This document shows, in pieces, positions 35,389-44,716 of a stretch of 64,000 nucleotides of DNA. Source of the stretch: JBGPQJ01 sp963709295 (lineage in GTDB: Bacteria; Chloroflexota; Anaerolineae; Anaerolineales; Villigracilaceae); contig CAVPVW010000008.1 of NCBI GenBank assembly GCA_963709295.1, forward strand, positions 868,001 to 932,000. Reading direction: 5' to 3'. The position numbers were made by a program, and so were the translations under genes. Numbering within the stretch: position 1 is the first letter of the stretch; each line of letters opens with the position of its first letter. The notes below the pieces were generated by a model that did not search any database, was not told where the DNA came from, and worked only from the letters and a program-made list of their open reading frames with translations.

Positions 35389-35703
35389 ATGGCAGATAAA
35401 TTTGAGAATGTCGCGATTGTAAAGAAGGCGAACGTATATTTTGACGGGAAGGTTACCAGTCGTACCGTTTTTTTTGCTGATGGTACACGCAAGACATTGG
35501 GTTTCATGATGCCGGGAGAATACGAATTCAATACTGGCTTGCGCGAAGTGATGGAAATGCTTGACGGGGAAATGGATGTACTCCTTCCAGGTCAAAAAGA
35601 CTGGCAGACTTTCAAGTCCGGTCAATCCTTTGAAGTACCAGCCAATTCATCTTTTAAGCTAAAACTCAAAGGGGCGGTAGATTATTGTTGTTCATACGAA
35701 TAA
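35389..35703 (+). CDS. ppnP: Pyrimidine/purine nucleoside phosphorylase
   Basis: 104 residues, small cupin of the PpnP (DUF1255) family: FENVAIVKKANVYFDGKVTS, RTVFFADGTRKTLGFMMPGE and EMLDGEMDVLLPGQKDWQTF, then GQSFEVPANSSFKLKL. It cleaves several nucleosides with phosphate. GGAGG precedes the ATG. Confidence 0.9.
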   Translation: MADKFENVAIVKKANVYFDGKVTSRTVFFADGTRKTLGFMMPGEYEFNTGLREVMEMLDGEMDVLLPGQKDWQTFKSGQSFEVPANSSFKLKLKGAVDYCCSYE

Positions 35704-35716
35704 GAATCTAAAGGCA

Positions 35717-36185
35717 ATGAACGTCGATTTTGTCCAACTCTGGCAGATTGTCACTGGTCAATTCCACGCGCCTGGCTATTCCGTGCATGGACCGGGTCAC
35801 TGGCGACGCGTCGAGCGCAACGGCCTCATGCTCGCCACGCGCACAAAGGCTGACATCACTGTTGTACGTCTGTTCGCTATCTTCCATGACAGCCGCCGCC
35901 AGAACGACGGTTGGGACGATGGTCACGGCGCCCGAGGCGCAGAATTTGCTGCGAGTCTTCGCGGACACGCATACATCCTCGATGACGACCAATTCGAGCT
36001 TCTCCGATACGCTTGTGTCTGGCACACCGACGGCGATCACCATCACGACCCGACCATCGCGACCTGCTGGGACGCTGATCGAACTCGACCTGGGAAGAGT
36101 CGGCATTATTCCCAACGCGGCGTTCATGAGTACCGATTTCGGACGCGAGATTGCAGGCCGTGGCTCCGTCGAGTCCTTTTTCTAG
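35717..36185 (+). CDS. HD-domain-like protein (frameshifted)
   Basis: About 156 residues. The first frame has YSVHGPGHWRRVERNGLMLA, LFAIFHDSRRQNDGWDDGHG and FELLRYACVWHTDGDHHH, with the H...HD...H arrangement of metal phosphohydrolases; it ends out of frame at CWDADRTRPG. The other frame gives LDLGRVGIIPNAAFMSTDFG to the stop at 36185, the natural end. One base error near 36080. After the stop GCCTAACAGG (about 36190) looks like an attC left heptamer, without a clear partner. Confidence 0.7.
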
Positions 36186-36280
36186 CTCAATGAAACGCCT
36201 AACAGGTAACTGGAGATTCCAAGTCTTTACACAGTCGCTCAGCCAAATCGTAGGCGGGATAAAAATTTTGACGAGAAGAA

Positions 36281-36510
36281 ATGTTTTTAGATAAAGAACT
36301 ACAAACAGAAATCATCCAATCACTCTCGGAAAGATAGAGAGCCTATTATTTTTTCCGGATGTGGCCGAAAGAGTATGCGAGGGTCTCAAAGGGCATTTGG
36401 ACACTGGTGATTATAGTGATATCACTGAAGGTGGTTTTTTGTATGCGCTTACCACCCACATGCAAGAAACCTGTCAATATGAACATCCCCGCTCGGCCAA
36501 GGTCTCCTGA
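36281..36510 (+). pseudogene. Remnant of S41 peptidase-like N-terminal domain
   Basis: MFLDKELQTEIIQSLSER ends in a stop. Another frame continues FPDVAERVCEGLKGHLDTGD and YSDITEGGFLYALTTHMQET, a pattern like the helical N-terminal domain of S41/IRBP-type peptidases (YVFPEVAE...LTxxLQE). It then stops at 36508. No protease domain follows, so it is a fragment. The remaining 36511-36690 shows no gene. Confidence 0.5.
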
Positions 36511-36697
36511 CCTGGACGAGGAACAGACCGAAAGGTCTCCCTTTCCCTACAACGCCGCATAATCTTTTTGAGACCTCGCCACCGTCTTTCATTTGTTTCA
36601 CTCACGAGTCAGAACGGGGATCTTCGGCGGTCAAAATCTGGCTGGGACATGAGTCCCACTCCCAGCGAGATCGCCTCAACTCCCCAAGCCAAGATCA

Positions 36698-36734
36698 GGC
36701 GGCAATCGAAAATAGGATTGCCGCCTTTAATATT
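36698..36734 (+). terminator. Rho-independent terminator
   Basis: GGCGGCAATC (36698-36707) pairs perfectly with GATTGCCGCC (36716-36725), followed by TTTAATATTT. It closes the accessory region before the MarR operon. Confidence 0.8.
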
Positions 36735-36739
36735 TAACC

Positions 36740-36780
36740 TTGACATAATATAAAGTAAGCAATATAGTTAATCTTGCTTA
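36740..36780 (+). promoter_or_regulatory. Promoter and operator of the MarR/ABC operon
   Basis: TTGACA (36740-36745), 17-base spacer, TATAGT (36763-36768). TAAGCAA (36756-36762) and TTGCTTA (36774-36780) flank the -10 as an inverted repeat, a good site for the MarR protein itself. Only about 27 bases separate the likely transcript start from the ATG, without a Shine-Dalgarno. Confidence 0.7.
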
Positions 36781-36801
36781 ACAAATAGGCTTACTTAATA
36801 A

Positions 36802-37260
36802 ATGACATCTTCCCCCCAACTGACCGAAACCATCCGACAGGCCATGGACGTGTTCACCACCCGTTCCATGCACGAGTGGTCACGCTACGTCAAGACCACC
36901 GGCCTGTCCATGCCCCAGTTCGGGATTCTCATGCACCTCTACTACCGCAGCAGCTGCGGCATCTCGCACCTCAGCGAGCACCTGGATGTCTCCGCCCCGG
37001 CCGCCAGCCAGCTGGTGGACAGGCTGGTGCAGCACGGGCTGCTGGAACGGGTCGAAGACCCGCATGACCGCCGCGCAAAACAATTGACTCTCACCCCCAA
37101 GGGACGCACCTTGATCGAAGCAGGCATCGTCGAAAGAACCCGCTGGGTGGACGAACTGGTCCAGTCTCTGACCCCCGGAGAGTATGAAGAAATGGCTTCC
37201 GCTCTGGCTGCGCTGACCGAAGCCGTCCGCCGGCTCGAGCAGACCAGGGTCCATCCATAG
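36802..37260 (+). CDS. MarR family transcriptional regulator
   Basis: 152 residues with the winged helix: MPQFGILMHLYYRSSCGISH, LSEHLDVSAPAASQLVDRLV and the wing VEDPHDRRAKQLTLTPKG. It is the first gene of an operon with two ABC exporter genes (13 bases to the next start) and probably releases DNA when a drug or toxic compound binds. Dimer interface helices are at both ends. Confidence 0.9.
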   Translation: MTSSPQLTETIRQAMDVFTTRSMHEWSRYVKTTGLSMPQFGILMHLYYRSSCGISHLSEHLDVSAPAASQLVDRLVQHGLLERVEDPHDRRAKQLTLTPKGRTLIEAGIVERTRWVDELVQSLTPGEYEEMASALAALTEAVRRLEQTRVHP

Positions 37261-37273
37261 AAAAGGAAAAACA

Positions 37274-39247
37274 GTGCAAGCCTCTCCTACCATGACACAC
37301 AGTACGTCCCGCAGGCGCGAAAAAGGAAAATCGCGCAATTCATTGGGACGCGCCATCCGTTACTTGAGCCACTACAAACGTCAGGCTCTCCTCCCTTACC
37401 TGTTCCTCGTCATCGCCACCCTCTCCCAGCTGGCTGTGCCTCGCATTCTGGGCAACATGATCGACGCGGTGACGACCGGCTACGTCTCCGGGCAGATTCT
37501 CGACGCATTGGAAAAAATCCCCGCGTCGATGCTCCCCGAGGTGCTGCCAAAAATCCTCGAGGCGCTCAAGTACCCGCCCGAATGGACCAGGGAAATGCTC
37601 ATCGCCCAAGCCGCCGCGGACAGGGCCAGCGCCCCGCAGGCGCTGTTCACGGCCGCCATCGCCATCATCCTGTTTGCAGCCATGCGCGGAATCTTCGCCT
37701 TCCTGCAGACCTTCTGGGCGGAGAAGAACTCGCAGGCCATGGCCTTCGACATGCGCAACGACCTGTTCGCCAAGGTGCAGCGGCTGTCCTTCTCCTACCA
37801 TGACCGGAACCAGACCGGCCAGTTGATGGTGCGCGCCACCGACGACGTGGAAAAAGTGCGCATCTTCATCGGGCAGGGACTGGTGCAGCTGGTGGGCGCG
37901 GTGCTCCTGCTCACCGGCACGCTGATCATCCTGTTCAACACCAACACCACCCTGGCCTGGGCCACGATCTGGATCCTGCCCGTTGCGCTGATTCTGTTCA
38001 TGATCTTCGGCGTCATCAGCCAGCCGCTGTTCAAAAAGGTGCAGGCCAAGATCTCCGCCTTGAACACCCTCCTGCAGGAAAACCTGGCGGGTATCAAGGT
38101 CATCAAAGCCTTCACCCGCGAGAAGAGTGAGCAGGCCAAATTCAAGACCGCGGCCGACAACGTGATGAACCAGCAGTTGACCGTGGCGCGCCTGTTCACC
38201 TTCCTCATGCCGCTGGTGTTCCTGATCGCCAACCTGGGACAGGCCGGCGTGCTGTACGTGGGCGGCACGCAGATCATCACCGGGGCGCTCAGCATCGGCG
38301 AATGGCAGGAGTTCACGCTCTACCTGATGTACCTGTTCTTCCCGGTGGCCTCGTTCGGCTTCATCATCACCCAGATGGGCCAGGCCGGCGCCTCCGCCGA
38401 CCGCATCTTCGAGATTCTCGACGCCAGGAGCGACATCGTAGACAAACCCGATGCCGCCACCCTACCCAAGGTTACCGGCCTGGTCCGTTTCGATAACGTG
38501 ACCTTCCGCTACTTCGGCGGCGGCGACCCGGTGCTCAACAAAGTCAACTTTGAAGGCCTGCCAGGCCAGACCATTGCGCTGCTCGGCGCCACCGGCTCGG
38601 GCAAGACTTCCATCATCAACCTGCTGCCCCGCTTCTACGACCCGACCGAAGGCTCCATCACCATCGACGGACACGACCTGCGCAATGTGACCCTCGACTC
38701 ACTCCGCTCGCAGATCGGCATCGTGCTGCAGGAGACCACCCTGTTCGCCGGCTCCATCCGCGACAACATCGCCTTCGGCAAGACAGAGGCCACCGACGAG
38801 GAGATCATCGCCGCCGCCAGAGCCGCCGCCGCGCACGACTTCATCATGTCCTTCCCCGAGGGGTACGACACCCCCGTGGGCGAACGCGGCACCACCCTGA
38901 GCGGCGGGCAGAAGCAGCGCGTCGCCATCGCCCGCGCCCTGCTGCTCGACCCGCGCATCCTCATCCTCGACAACTCCACCTCCAGCGTGGACGTGGCCAC
39001 CGAAACGGTCATCCAATCCGCGCTCGATAAGTTAATGAAAGGCCGCACCAGCTTCGTCATCGCCCAGCGCATCAGCACGGTCATGAACGCCGACCAGATC
39101 CTGGTGCTCGACAAGGGCGAGATCGTGGCCCGCGGCCAGCATGCCGACCTGATGGAAGACAGCGCCATCTACGCCGAGATCTACAACTCACAGCTCATGT
39201 CCGAGCATCACGACGCCGCACCCGCCCGGGAGGCGGGCATCCAATGA
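37274..39247 (+). CDS. ABC exporter subunit with degenerate ATP site (half-transporter 1)
   Basis: 657 residues: six-helix transmembrane domain (about 30-370) and nucleotide-binding domain (about 400-640). Walker A is GATGSGKTSI, the signature is canonical LSGGQKQR. The Walker B reads ILILDNSTSSVD, with Asn instead of catalytic Glu, and the H-loop is IAQRIST, with Gln instead of His. This half thus makes the degenerate site of a heterodimer. The start is GTG with AAAAGGA upstream. Its stop overlaps the next ATG (ATGA). Confidence 0.9.
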   Translation: MQASPTMTHSTSRRREKGKSRNSLGRAIRYLSHYKRQALLPYLFLVIATLSQLAVPRILGNMIDAVTTGYVSGQILDALEKIPASMLPEVLPKILEALKYPPEWTREMLIAQAAADRASAPQALFTAAIAIILFAAMRGIFAFLQTFWAEKNSQAMAFDMRNDLFAKVQRLSFSYHDRNQTGQLMVRATDDVEKVRIFIGQGLVQLVGAVLLLTGTLIILFNTNTTLAWATIWILPVALILFMIFGVISQPLFKKVQAKISALNTLLQENLAGIKVIKAFTREKSEQAKFKTAADNVMNQQLTVARLFTFLMPLVFLIANLGQAGVLYVGGTQIITGALSIGEWQEFTLYLMYLFFPVASFGFIITQMGQAGASADRIFEILDARSDIVDKPDAATLPKVTGLVRFDNVTFRYFGGGDPVLNKVNFEGLPGQTIALLGATGSGKTSIINLLPRFYDPTEGSITIDGHDLRNVTLDSLRSQIGIVLQETTLFAGSIRDNIAFGKTEATDEEIIAAARAAAAHDFIMSFPEGYDTPVGERGTTLSGGQKQRVAIARALLLDPRILILDNSTSSVDVATETVIQSALDKLMKGRTSFVIAQRISTVMNADQILVLDKGEIVARGQHADLMEDSAIYAEIYNSQLMSEHHDAAPAREAGIQ

Positions 39248-41259
39248 TGGGCGGCGGCGGAATGCGCCATGCCATGCTGGAACAGGAAACCAGCAAGCCG
39301 CGGGATGTCGGCAACACCCTCGCGCGCTTCGGGCATTACTTCCGGGAATACTGGTATGCCTTTGTCATCGCCCTGGTCCTGATCGTCGTCGCCACCTGGA
39401 CCCAGGTGACCACCCCCGAGCTGACCGGACAGATCACCGACTGCTTCCTCGTCCCTTCGGGCCTGGCAGCCTTTTCACCCACGGCGCCTATTCAGGGTGC
39501 GCAGCAAGCTCAAGCCTCGCAGTCCAACTGCTGGCTGGAGACTCCTCCTGATGAGTTGAGCGGTACGCAGAAGATCATCGCCACGCTCTACGGCCTGGGA
39601 GGCTTTCCTCCTCCGTCCCGCGGCATGACTCAAGAGGAACGCATCGCCGGCCTCGCACGCATGACGCTGATCGTCATCCTGCTCTTCGTCATGGGCTCCA
39701 TCCTGACCGGCCTGACCTTTTACGCCATGGCCTGGGCTGGGCAGCACATGATCCGCACCCTGCGAACGGATGTCTTCCATCATCTGCACCGCCTGTCGCT
39801 CAGCTATTACTCCGAGCATGAAGCCGGCGATCTGATGAGCCGCATCACCAACGACACCAGCGTCATCGAACAGACTTTTTCGTTCGCTCTGGTGCAGGTC
39901 TTCAGCAGTGCACTGCTGCTGGTGTGGGTGGCCTACAACATGTTCAAGCTGAGCGTACCGTTCGCCATCCTGTCGCTGGTGGTGACGCCGCTCATGGTCA
40001 TCGCCACCCTTTACTTATCCGGCCAGGCACGCAAGGCATTCCGCAAGACGCGCGAACAGATGGGGTCGGTCAACGCCGAGCTGCAGGAAAGCATTGCCTC
40101 GGTGCGCGAAGTGCAGGCCTTCAACCGCGCCGAAGAGAACATCGAGAATTTTAAAGTAACCAATGCCGCCAACCGTGACGCGAACGTGCGGGCCGTGTCC
40201 TTCACCGCTGCGCTCGCCCCCACCCTGGAGGCATTGTCATATGTCGGGCTGGCACTTGTGGCCGGGGTCGGCGGGTATTTCCTTCTGACGGGCCAGGAGA
40301 TGATGGGCACCACCGTTTCCATCGGTCTGGTGATCACCTTCATCGCCTACGTCCAGCGCTTCAACCAACCCATCGCCCAGATCTCCACCCTTTGGACGAA
40401 CATCCAGAGCGCCATCGCTGGCGGCGAGCGCATCTTCAACCTGCTGGATGTCGAGCCGGCCATCCACGATAAGGTCGATGCCGCCCCCATGCCGCAGATT
40501 CAGGGCACGGTGACCTTCGACCACGTCTCGCACGAATACGAGGAGAACGTGCCGGTGCTGAAGGATGTTTCCTTCACCGCCCAGCCGGGGCAGACCTTCG
40601 CCATCGTCGGCCCGACCGGCGCCGGCAAGACCACCATCATCAACCTGCTGCCGCGCTTTTACGACGTCAGCGAGGGCTCGGTGCGCATCGACGGCATCGA
40701 TGTGCGCGACATCACGTCCGAGAGCCTGCGCGCGCAGATCGGCATCGTCCTGCAGGATACCTTCCTGTTCAGCACCAGCATCCTGGAGAACATCCGCTTT
40801 GGCCGCCCCGATGCGACCGACGAGGAAGTCATCGCTGCTGCAAGGCTGGCGCATGCCGATGTATTTATCGATCGCCTGCCTGAAAAGTATCAGACCGTGC
40901 TGGGAGAACGCGGCTCCGGCCTCAGCCAGGGGCAGCGCCAGTTGATCTCAATCGCCCGCGCCGCACTGGCCGATCCGCGTATTCTGATCCTCGACGAAGC
41001 CACCTCCTCGGTGGACACGCGCACCGAGCGTCTGATCCAGAAAGCATTCGATGAATTGCTGAAGGGACGCACCGCATTTGTCATCGCCCACCGCCTGAGC
41101 ACCATCCGCAACGCGGACATGATCCTGGTGCTGAAGGACGGCCAGATTGTAGAGCGCGGCAAACACGACGAACTGCTCGACAAAAAGGGCGTTTACTACG
41201 ACCTGTACATGAGCCAGTTCAAGAAGCAGGAAGAGGCGGCGGTGACCGCGGCAGGCTAA
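39244..41259 (+). CDS. ABC exporter subunit with active ATP site (half-transporter 2)
   Basis: 671 residues. The transmembrane domain has a long insertion between the first helices (about 60-140, with SQSNCWLETPPDELSG). Walker A is GPTGAGKTTI, Walker B ILILDEATSSVD with Glu present, the H-loop IAHRLST, while the signature is LSQGQ instead of LSGGQ. This complements half 1, as in asymmetric heterodimers such as BmrCD or TM287/288. Export of a drug or lipid is likely, under MarR control. Confidence 0.9.
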   Translation: MMGGGGMRHAMLEQETSKPRDVGNTLARFGHYFREYWYAFVIALVLIVVATWTQVTTPELTGQITDCFLVPSGLAAFSPTAPIQGAQQAQASQSNCWLETPPDELSGTQKIIATLYGLGGFPPPSRGMTQEERIAGLARMTLIVILLFVMGSILTGLTFYAMAWAGQHMIRTLRTDVFHHLHRLSLSYYSEHEAGDLMSRITNDTSVIEQTFSFALVQVFSSALLLVWVAYNMFKLSVPFAILSLVVTPLMVIATLYLSGQARKAFRKTREQMGSVNAELQESIASVREVQAFNRAEENIENFKVTNAANRDANVRAVSFTAALAPTLEALSYVGLALVAGVGGYFLLTGQEMMGTTVSIGLVITFIAYVQRFNQPIAQISTLWTNIQSAIAGGERIFNLLDVEPAIHDKVDAAPMPQIQGTVTFDHVSHEYEENVPVLKDVSFTAQPGQTFAIVGPTGAGKTTIINLLPRFYDVSEGSVRIDGIDVRDITSESLRAQIGIVLQDTFLFSTSILENIRFGRPDATDEEVIAAARLAHADVFIDRLPEKYQTVLGERGSGLSQGQRQLISIARAALADPRILILDEATSSVDTRTERLIQKAFDELLKGRTAFVIAHRLSTIRNADMILVLKDGQIVERGKHDELLDKKGVYYDLYMSQFKKQEEAAVTAAG

Positions 41260-41286
41260 TTACATAGTTGGGATTACAAATCGACT

Positions 41287-41330
41287 GTCCGGTAGACCTT
41301 CCTCCGGGGGAAGGCTACCGGACGTTTTTT
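41287..41330 (+). terminator. Rho-independent terminator
   Basis: GTCCGGTAG (41287-41295) pairs with CTACCGGAC (41315-41323), with inner CCTTCC/GGAAGG, and a T run follows. It ends the MarR/ABC operon. Confidence 0.9.
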
Positions 41331-41354
41331 AATTTTTGAGTGTGATTGCTTCAA

Positions 41355-42518
41355 TTATTTCGCAGCGATGTAAGTCAGCGACGAGCGCTCAAGCTTCTCC
41401 ACCGGGAATACGTCCACCAGCTCATAATCTGTGCTGCCCAGGCCGAGCTTCTCACCGTAACGGATGGCGACATACGGGTCCTTAATCGGCCCGTGCAGCC
41501 ACCGGAACGGATGTCCCTCGCGGGTGTGGACCTCCATCGAGGTGGGGATATTCTCCTCGATCAGGCGCGTCTTGCCGATCACATCCAGCGCGGCCTGGTC
41601 GATGGCGATGATGTCGTCCGACCCGAAGACGCCGGCATCCGGCAGGATGGGCATGGAGGTGAAGCCGAAGCAGTCGCAGACGGGAGTCATGTGCGTCGCC
41701 AGGCTGAGGTTGATGATCTTGCCGGGCGCAAACGTGGCGTACACGATATCCACCGAGATGGCGCAGGCCTCCTGGAAGGAATGAAAGTTGACCGCGTCGA
41801 TCTTCAGGCTGCCAGGAGGCGCGACCTTCAGGCAGCGCCCGCACTGGTTGCACTGCTCGGGGTGCAGGTGCATCATGTTCGGGTCTTCCTTGTCGATGAC
41901 GATTCCATCATGGGGGCATGCTTCCACGATCTTCTGCATCACCGATTTATCAGGGCATTTCTCGGGGAACCAGTAGGGATCGTAATGCATGGAATCATGC
42001 ATGGCGCTGCGGGTATTTCCGGCCATGCAGCCGAGGGCAATATTCTTGATGGCCGCGCCAAAGCCGCAGCTGGGGTGCCCTTTGACGTGAGCGAAATTGA
42101 TCAGGAAGGTCGAGTCCTGGATCAACCCGGCAACCTTCCACTTCTGGATGTTCTTGTAGGGACGCTCATGCTCGTAAAAATATTTCTCGTCCGGGCCGGC
42201 GGAGGGATAGACCGGGCAGCCGAGCACCTCGGAGGCATAACCGCGCTGTTCGGCGCCGGCGGCGTCCCAATTCAAATCCACCACGAAGGGCTTGCCGCCC
42301 CCGTCCTTGACCGCCTGCACCACCCGCCGAACAAAAACCGGGTGGATGGTCGAATAGACCATGTTGTTGCCGGTGTGCATCTTGATCGCCACCGTTTCAT
42401 CTTTGACGCGGTCGCGCAGATGAAGCTCATTGAGAATCAAATCCAGCTTGGCGGGCAGAGTCTCTTTTGCTTCCAATCGCGCCTGGCGCGGCGAACCGTA
42501 GAATACTTTACTGGGCAT
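41355..42518 (-). CDS. DUF362 iron-sulfur protein
   Basis: 387 residues. The N-terminal part is the DUF362 domain (TVAIKMHTGNNMVYSTIHPV and TFLINFAHVKGHPSCGFGAA). One ferredoxin-like motif CNQCGRCLKVAPPGSLKID follows; with CPHDGI before it, this may hold one [4Fe-4S] cluster, less regular than a 2[4Fe-4S] ferredoxin. Role unknown, probably electron transfer. ATG 42518 is preceded by GAGGAGG. It is convergent with the ABC operon and divergent from the aminotransferase gene. Confidence 0.85.
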   Translation of the reverse strand: MPSKVFYGSPRQARLEAKETLPAKLDLILNELHLRDRVKDETVAIKMHTGNNMVYSTIHPVFVRRVVQAVKDGGGKPFVVDLNWDAAGAEQRGYASEVLGCPVYPSAGPDEKYFYEHERPYKNIQKWKVAGLIQDSTFLINFAHVKGHPSCGFGAAIKNIALGCMAGNTRSAMHDSMHYDPYWFPEKCPDKSVMQKIVEACPHDGIVIDKEDPNMMHLHPEQCNQCGRCLKVAPPGSLKIDAVNFHSFQEACAISVDIVYATFAPGKIINLSLATHMTPVCDCFGFTSMPILPDAGVFGSDDIIAIDQAALDVIGKTRLIEENIPTSMEVHTREGHPFRWLHGPIKDPYVAIRYGEKLGLGSTDYELVDVFPVEKLERSSLTYIAAK

Positions 42519-42677
42519 GTTGTCCTCCTCACGTTCGTGATGACCCAATTATAAGTTGATGTCCGCCAAGCGCCATATCTCCCATGGCTGTCTTTTGGAT
42601 GACATTCATCACTTCTTCAGGCTTGCGTGTTGTGCCCATCGAGCAGATGTGGTTAAATAAACAGCAGGAGCAAGCCG

Positions 42678-44075
42678 ATGACCACTGACTATGACCGCTT
42701 CCTCGCCAAGTACCCCGCGTACAAATCCACCCTTGCCATCGACGAACTGCGAGCAAGAGACTACGGTCGCCTCGACCATGCCGGGCAAGTCTACCTCGAT
42801 TACACCGGCGGCGGACTCTATGCAAACTCACAGGTAAAGCAGCACCAGCAGATGCTGCTGGAGGGCGTGTTTGGCAACCCGCATTCATCGAACCCCACCT
42901 CGCTGGCGGCGACAAAGCTGGTCGAGTCGGCGCGCGAGAGCGTGCTGAAATTTTTCAAAGCCGACCCAAACGAATACGACATCATCTTCACCCAGAACGC
43001 CAGCGGCGCGCTGAAGGTTGTCGGCGAGGCCTATCCCTTTGGGCCGGGCGACCAGTACCTGCTGACCTTCGACAACCACAACTCGGTCAACGGCATCCGC
43101 GAGTTCGCCCACGCCCGCGGCGCGGAGGTGACCTACGTCCCGGTCGCGCTGCCCGATATGCGGGTGGACGAGTCCATGCTCGAGCAGGCCTGGGACAGGG
43201 CACGCCCCGGCGGCAATAACCTGTTCGCCTACCCTGCGCAGTCCAACTTCTCGTCTGTTCAGCACCCGCTCGAGTGGATCGAACGCGCCCGCGCTAAAGG
43301 CTGGGATGTGCTGCTGGATGCGGCGGCCTTTGCCCCTTCCAACCGGCTGGACCTCTCGCGCTACAAACCGGATTTCGTCCCGCTCTCGTTCTACAAAATT
43401 TTCGGCTACCCGACCGGCATCGGTGCATTGATCGCCCACCGGGATAATCTCCATAAGCTGCACCGCCCCTGGTTCGCGGGAGGGACCATCACCGTGGCCT
43501 CCGTGCAGGGCGACAAGTTTTACATGGCTGAGGGGCACGCCGCCTTCGAGGACGGCACGATAGACTACCTCAATATCCCCGCCGTGGAGATCGGACTGCA
43601 CCACATTGAGCGCATCGGCATCGACGCCATCCACGAGCGGGTGCGTTGTCTCACCGGCTGGCTGCTCGAGAACCTGACGGCCATGCGCCACTCGACAGGT
43701 GTCCCTCTGGCACGCGTGTACGGACCGACCTCCATAGAAAATCGCGGCGGCGCAGTAGCCGCCAACTTCTTCGACCAAAACGGACAGGCCATCGACCACC
43801 GCTCGATTGAGGAAGCCGCCAACAAGGTGAACATCTCCCTGCGGACGGGCTGCTTCTGCAACCCCGGCGCAGGGGAAATTGCGCTGGGCATCTCAAGCAT
43901 GGAACTGGCAGCCTGCTTCTCGCAGCCCACGCACGAGCAGCGCCTGTCGCTGGACGACTTTCGCCTGTGCATTGACGGGAAGTCCTCCGGCGCGGTTCGC
44001 ATCTCGGTCGGCATGGTCACGAACTTTGACGATGTGCAGGCGTTCTTGAAATTCTGCGAAGGACTGTTGAAATAA
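42678..44075 (+). CDS. Class V aminotransferase, molybdenum cofactor sulfurase-like
   Basis: 465 residues, PLP fold type I. The Schiff-base Lys lies in VPLSFYKIFGYPTGIGALIA. Near the C-terminus SLRTGCFCNPGAGE carries cysteines as in cysteine desulfurases and the N-terminal domain of MOCOS. VYLDYTGGGLYANSQVKQHQ at the start is also MOCOS-like. It may mobilise sulfur for Mo-enzymes, or be another desulfurase. No Shine-Dalgarno stronger than AGGAGCAAG is seen before the ATG. Confidence 0.8.
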   Translation: MTTDYDRFLAKYPAYKSTLAIDELRARDYGRLDHAGQVYLDYTGGGLYANSQVKQHQQMLLEGVFGNPHSSNPTSLAATKLVESARESVLKFFKADPNEYDIIFTQNASGALKVVGEAYPFGPGDQYLLTFDNHNSVNGIREFAHARGAEVTYVPVALPDMRVDESMLEQAWDRARPGGNNLFAYPAQSNFSSVQHPLEWIERARAKGWDVLLDAAAFAPSNRLDLSRYKPDFVPLSFYKIFGYPTGIGALIAHRDNLHKLHRPWFAGGTITVASVQGDKFYMAEGHAAFEDGTIDYLNIPAVEIGLHHIERIGIDAIHERVRCLTGWLLENLTAMRHSTGVPLARVYGPTSIENRGGAVAANFFDQNGQAIDHRSIEEAANKVNISLRTGCFCNPGAGEIALGISSMELAACFSQPTHEQRLSLDDFRLCIDGKSSGAVRISVGMVTNFDDVQAFLKFCEGLLK

Positions 44076-44089
44076 CACAAGGAGAAACC

Positions 44090-44518
44090 ATGATCCGTCA
44101 ACTCGCGCATCTCAACTTTGTCACGGACAACCTGGAAAGAATCATCGACTTTTACGTGAACAAGCTCGGCATGAAAGTCAAGTTCACCTTGAACAATAAA
44201 AAAGACCAGCCGTTCGGTTATTACTTCGAATGCGGGAACGCGACCTTTCTCGAATTCTTCGACCAGGCCATGGCAGCCGAGTACTGGGGCGGACAGATCG
44301 CCTCGCTGACCACTGGCACGCAATATCGGCACTTTTGCCTTGAAGTAACCGGTCTGGATGAGTACTGCAAAAAGCTGAAGAGCAGGGGGGTCGAAGTCAG
44401 TGATATTTCAATGGGCATGGACAACTCGCGCCAGGCCTGGATCGCCGACCCGGACGGCAACGCCATCGAGCTGATGGAATACAGTCCGTCGAGTTTACAG
44501 TTGACGGGAATGTCATGA
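44090..44518 (+). CDS. VOC family protein (glyoxalase I-like)
   Basis: 142 residues, one full VOC module pair: LAHLNFVTDNLERIIDFYVN (with metal-type His), FGYYFECGNATFLEFFDQA and HFCLEVTGLDEYCKKLKSRG, ending IADPDGNAIELMEY with Glu ligand. It is metal-dependent, with unknown substrate. AAGGAGAAAC precedes the ATG; 14 bases follow the aminotransferase, so both form an operon. Confidence 0.85.
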   Translation: MIRQLAHLNFVTDNLERIIDFYVNKLGMKVKFTLNNKKDQPFGYYFECGNATFLEFFDQAMAAEYWGGQIASLTTGTQYRHFCLEVTGLDEYCKKLKSRGVEVSDISMGMDNSRQAWIADPDGNAIELMEYSPSSLQLTGMS

Positions 44519-44604
44519 GCGGGTATCCGCTTGGCGACAGTCTTTAAGAACCGGGCAGAGTAACTTCATGGCATGGGGATGACTGTTCCATAAAAGGATC
44601 AGGT

Positions 44605-44644
44605 GCGCCCGCAGCCATGCCCAAAGATTTTGGCTGTGGTGCGC
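44605..44644. repeat. Strong hairpin between convergent genes
   Basis: GCGC-CCGCAGCCA (44605-44617) pairs with TGGCTGTGG-T-GCGC (44631-44644), with one bulge and one G-U pair. There is no T run on either side, so terminator function is uncertain. The rest of 44519-44716 is without a gene. Confidence 0.5.
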
Positions 44645-44716
44645 TTATGCATGTGAACCCCTCTTCCCCCATAAGTGCAAGTGACCGCCATCCAATTACT
44701 ATTATCTAATCTCTAT

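Noticed and set aside
20787..36250. Classical integron attC sites
   Set aside because: Right heptamers fit GTTRRRY in several spacers, but no left heptamer is complementary and no integrase is in the window. I report only integron-like.
41346..42554. Long open frame on the + strand opposite the DUF362 gene
   Set aside because: The minus-strand protein has clear family motifs and a ribosome site; the antisense frame has none and reflects high GC codon bias.
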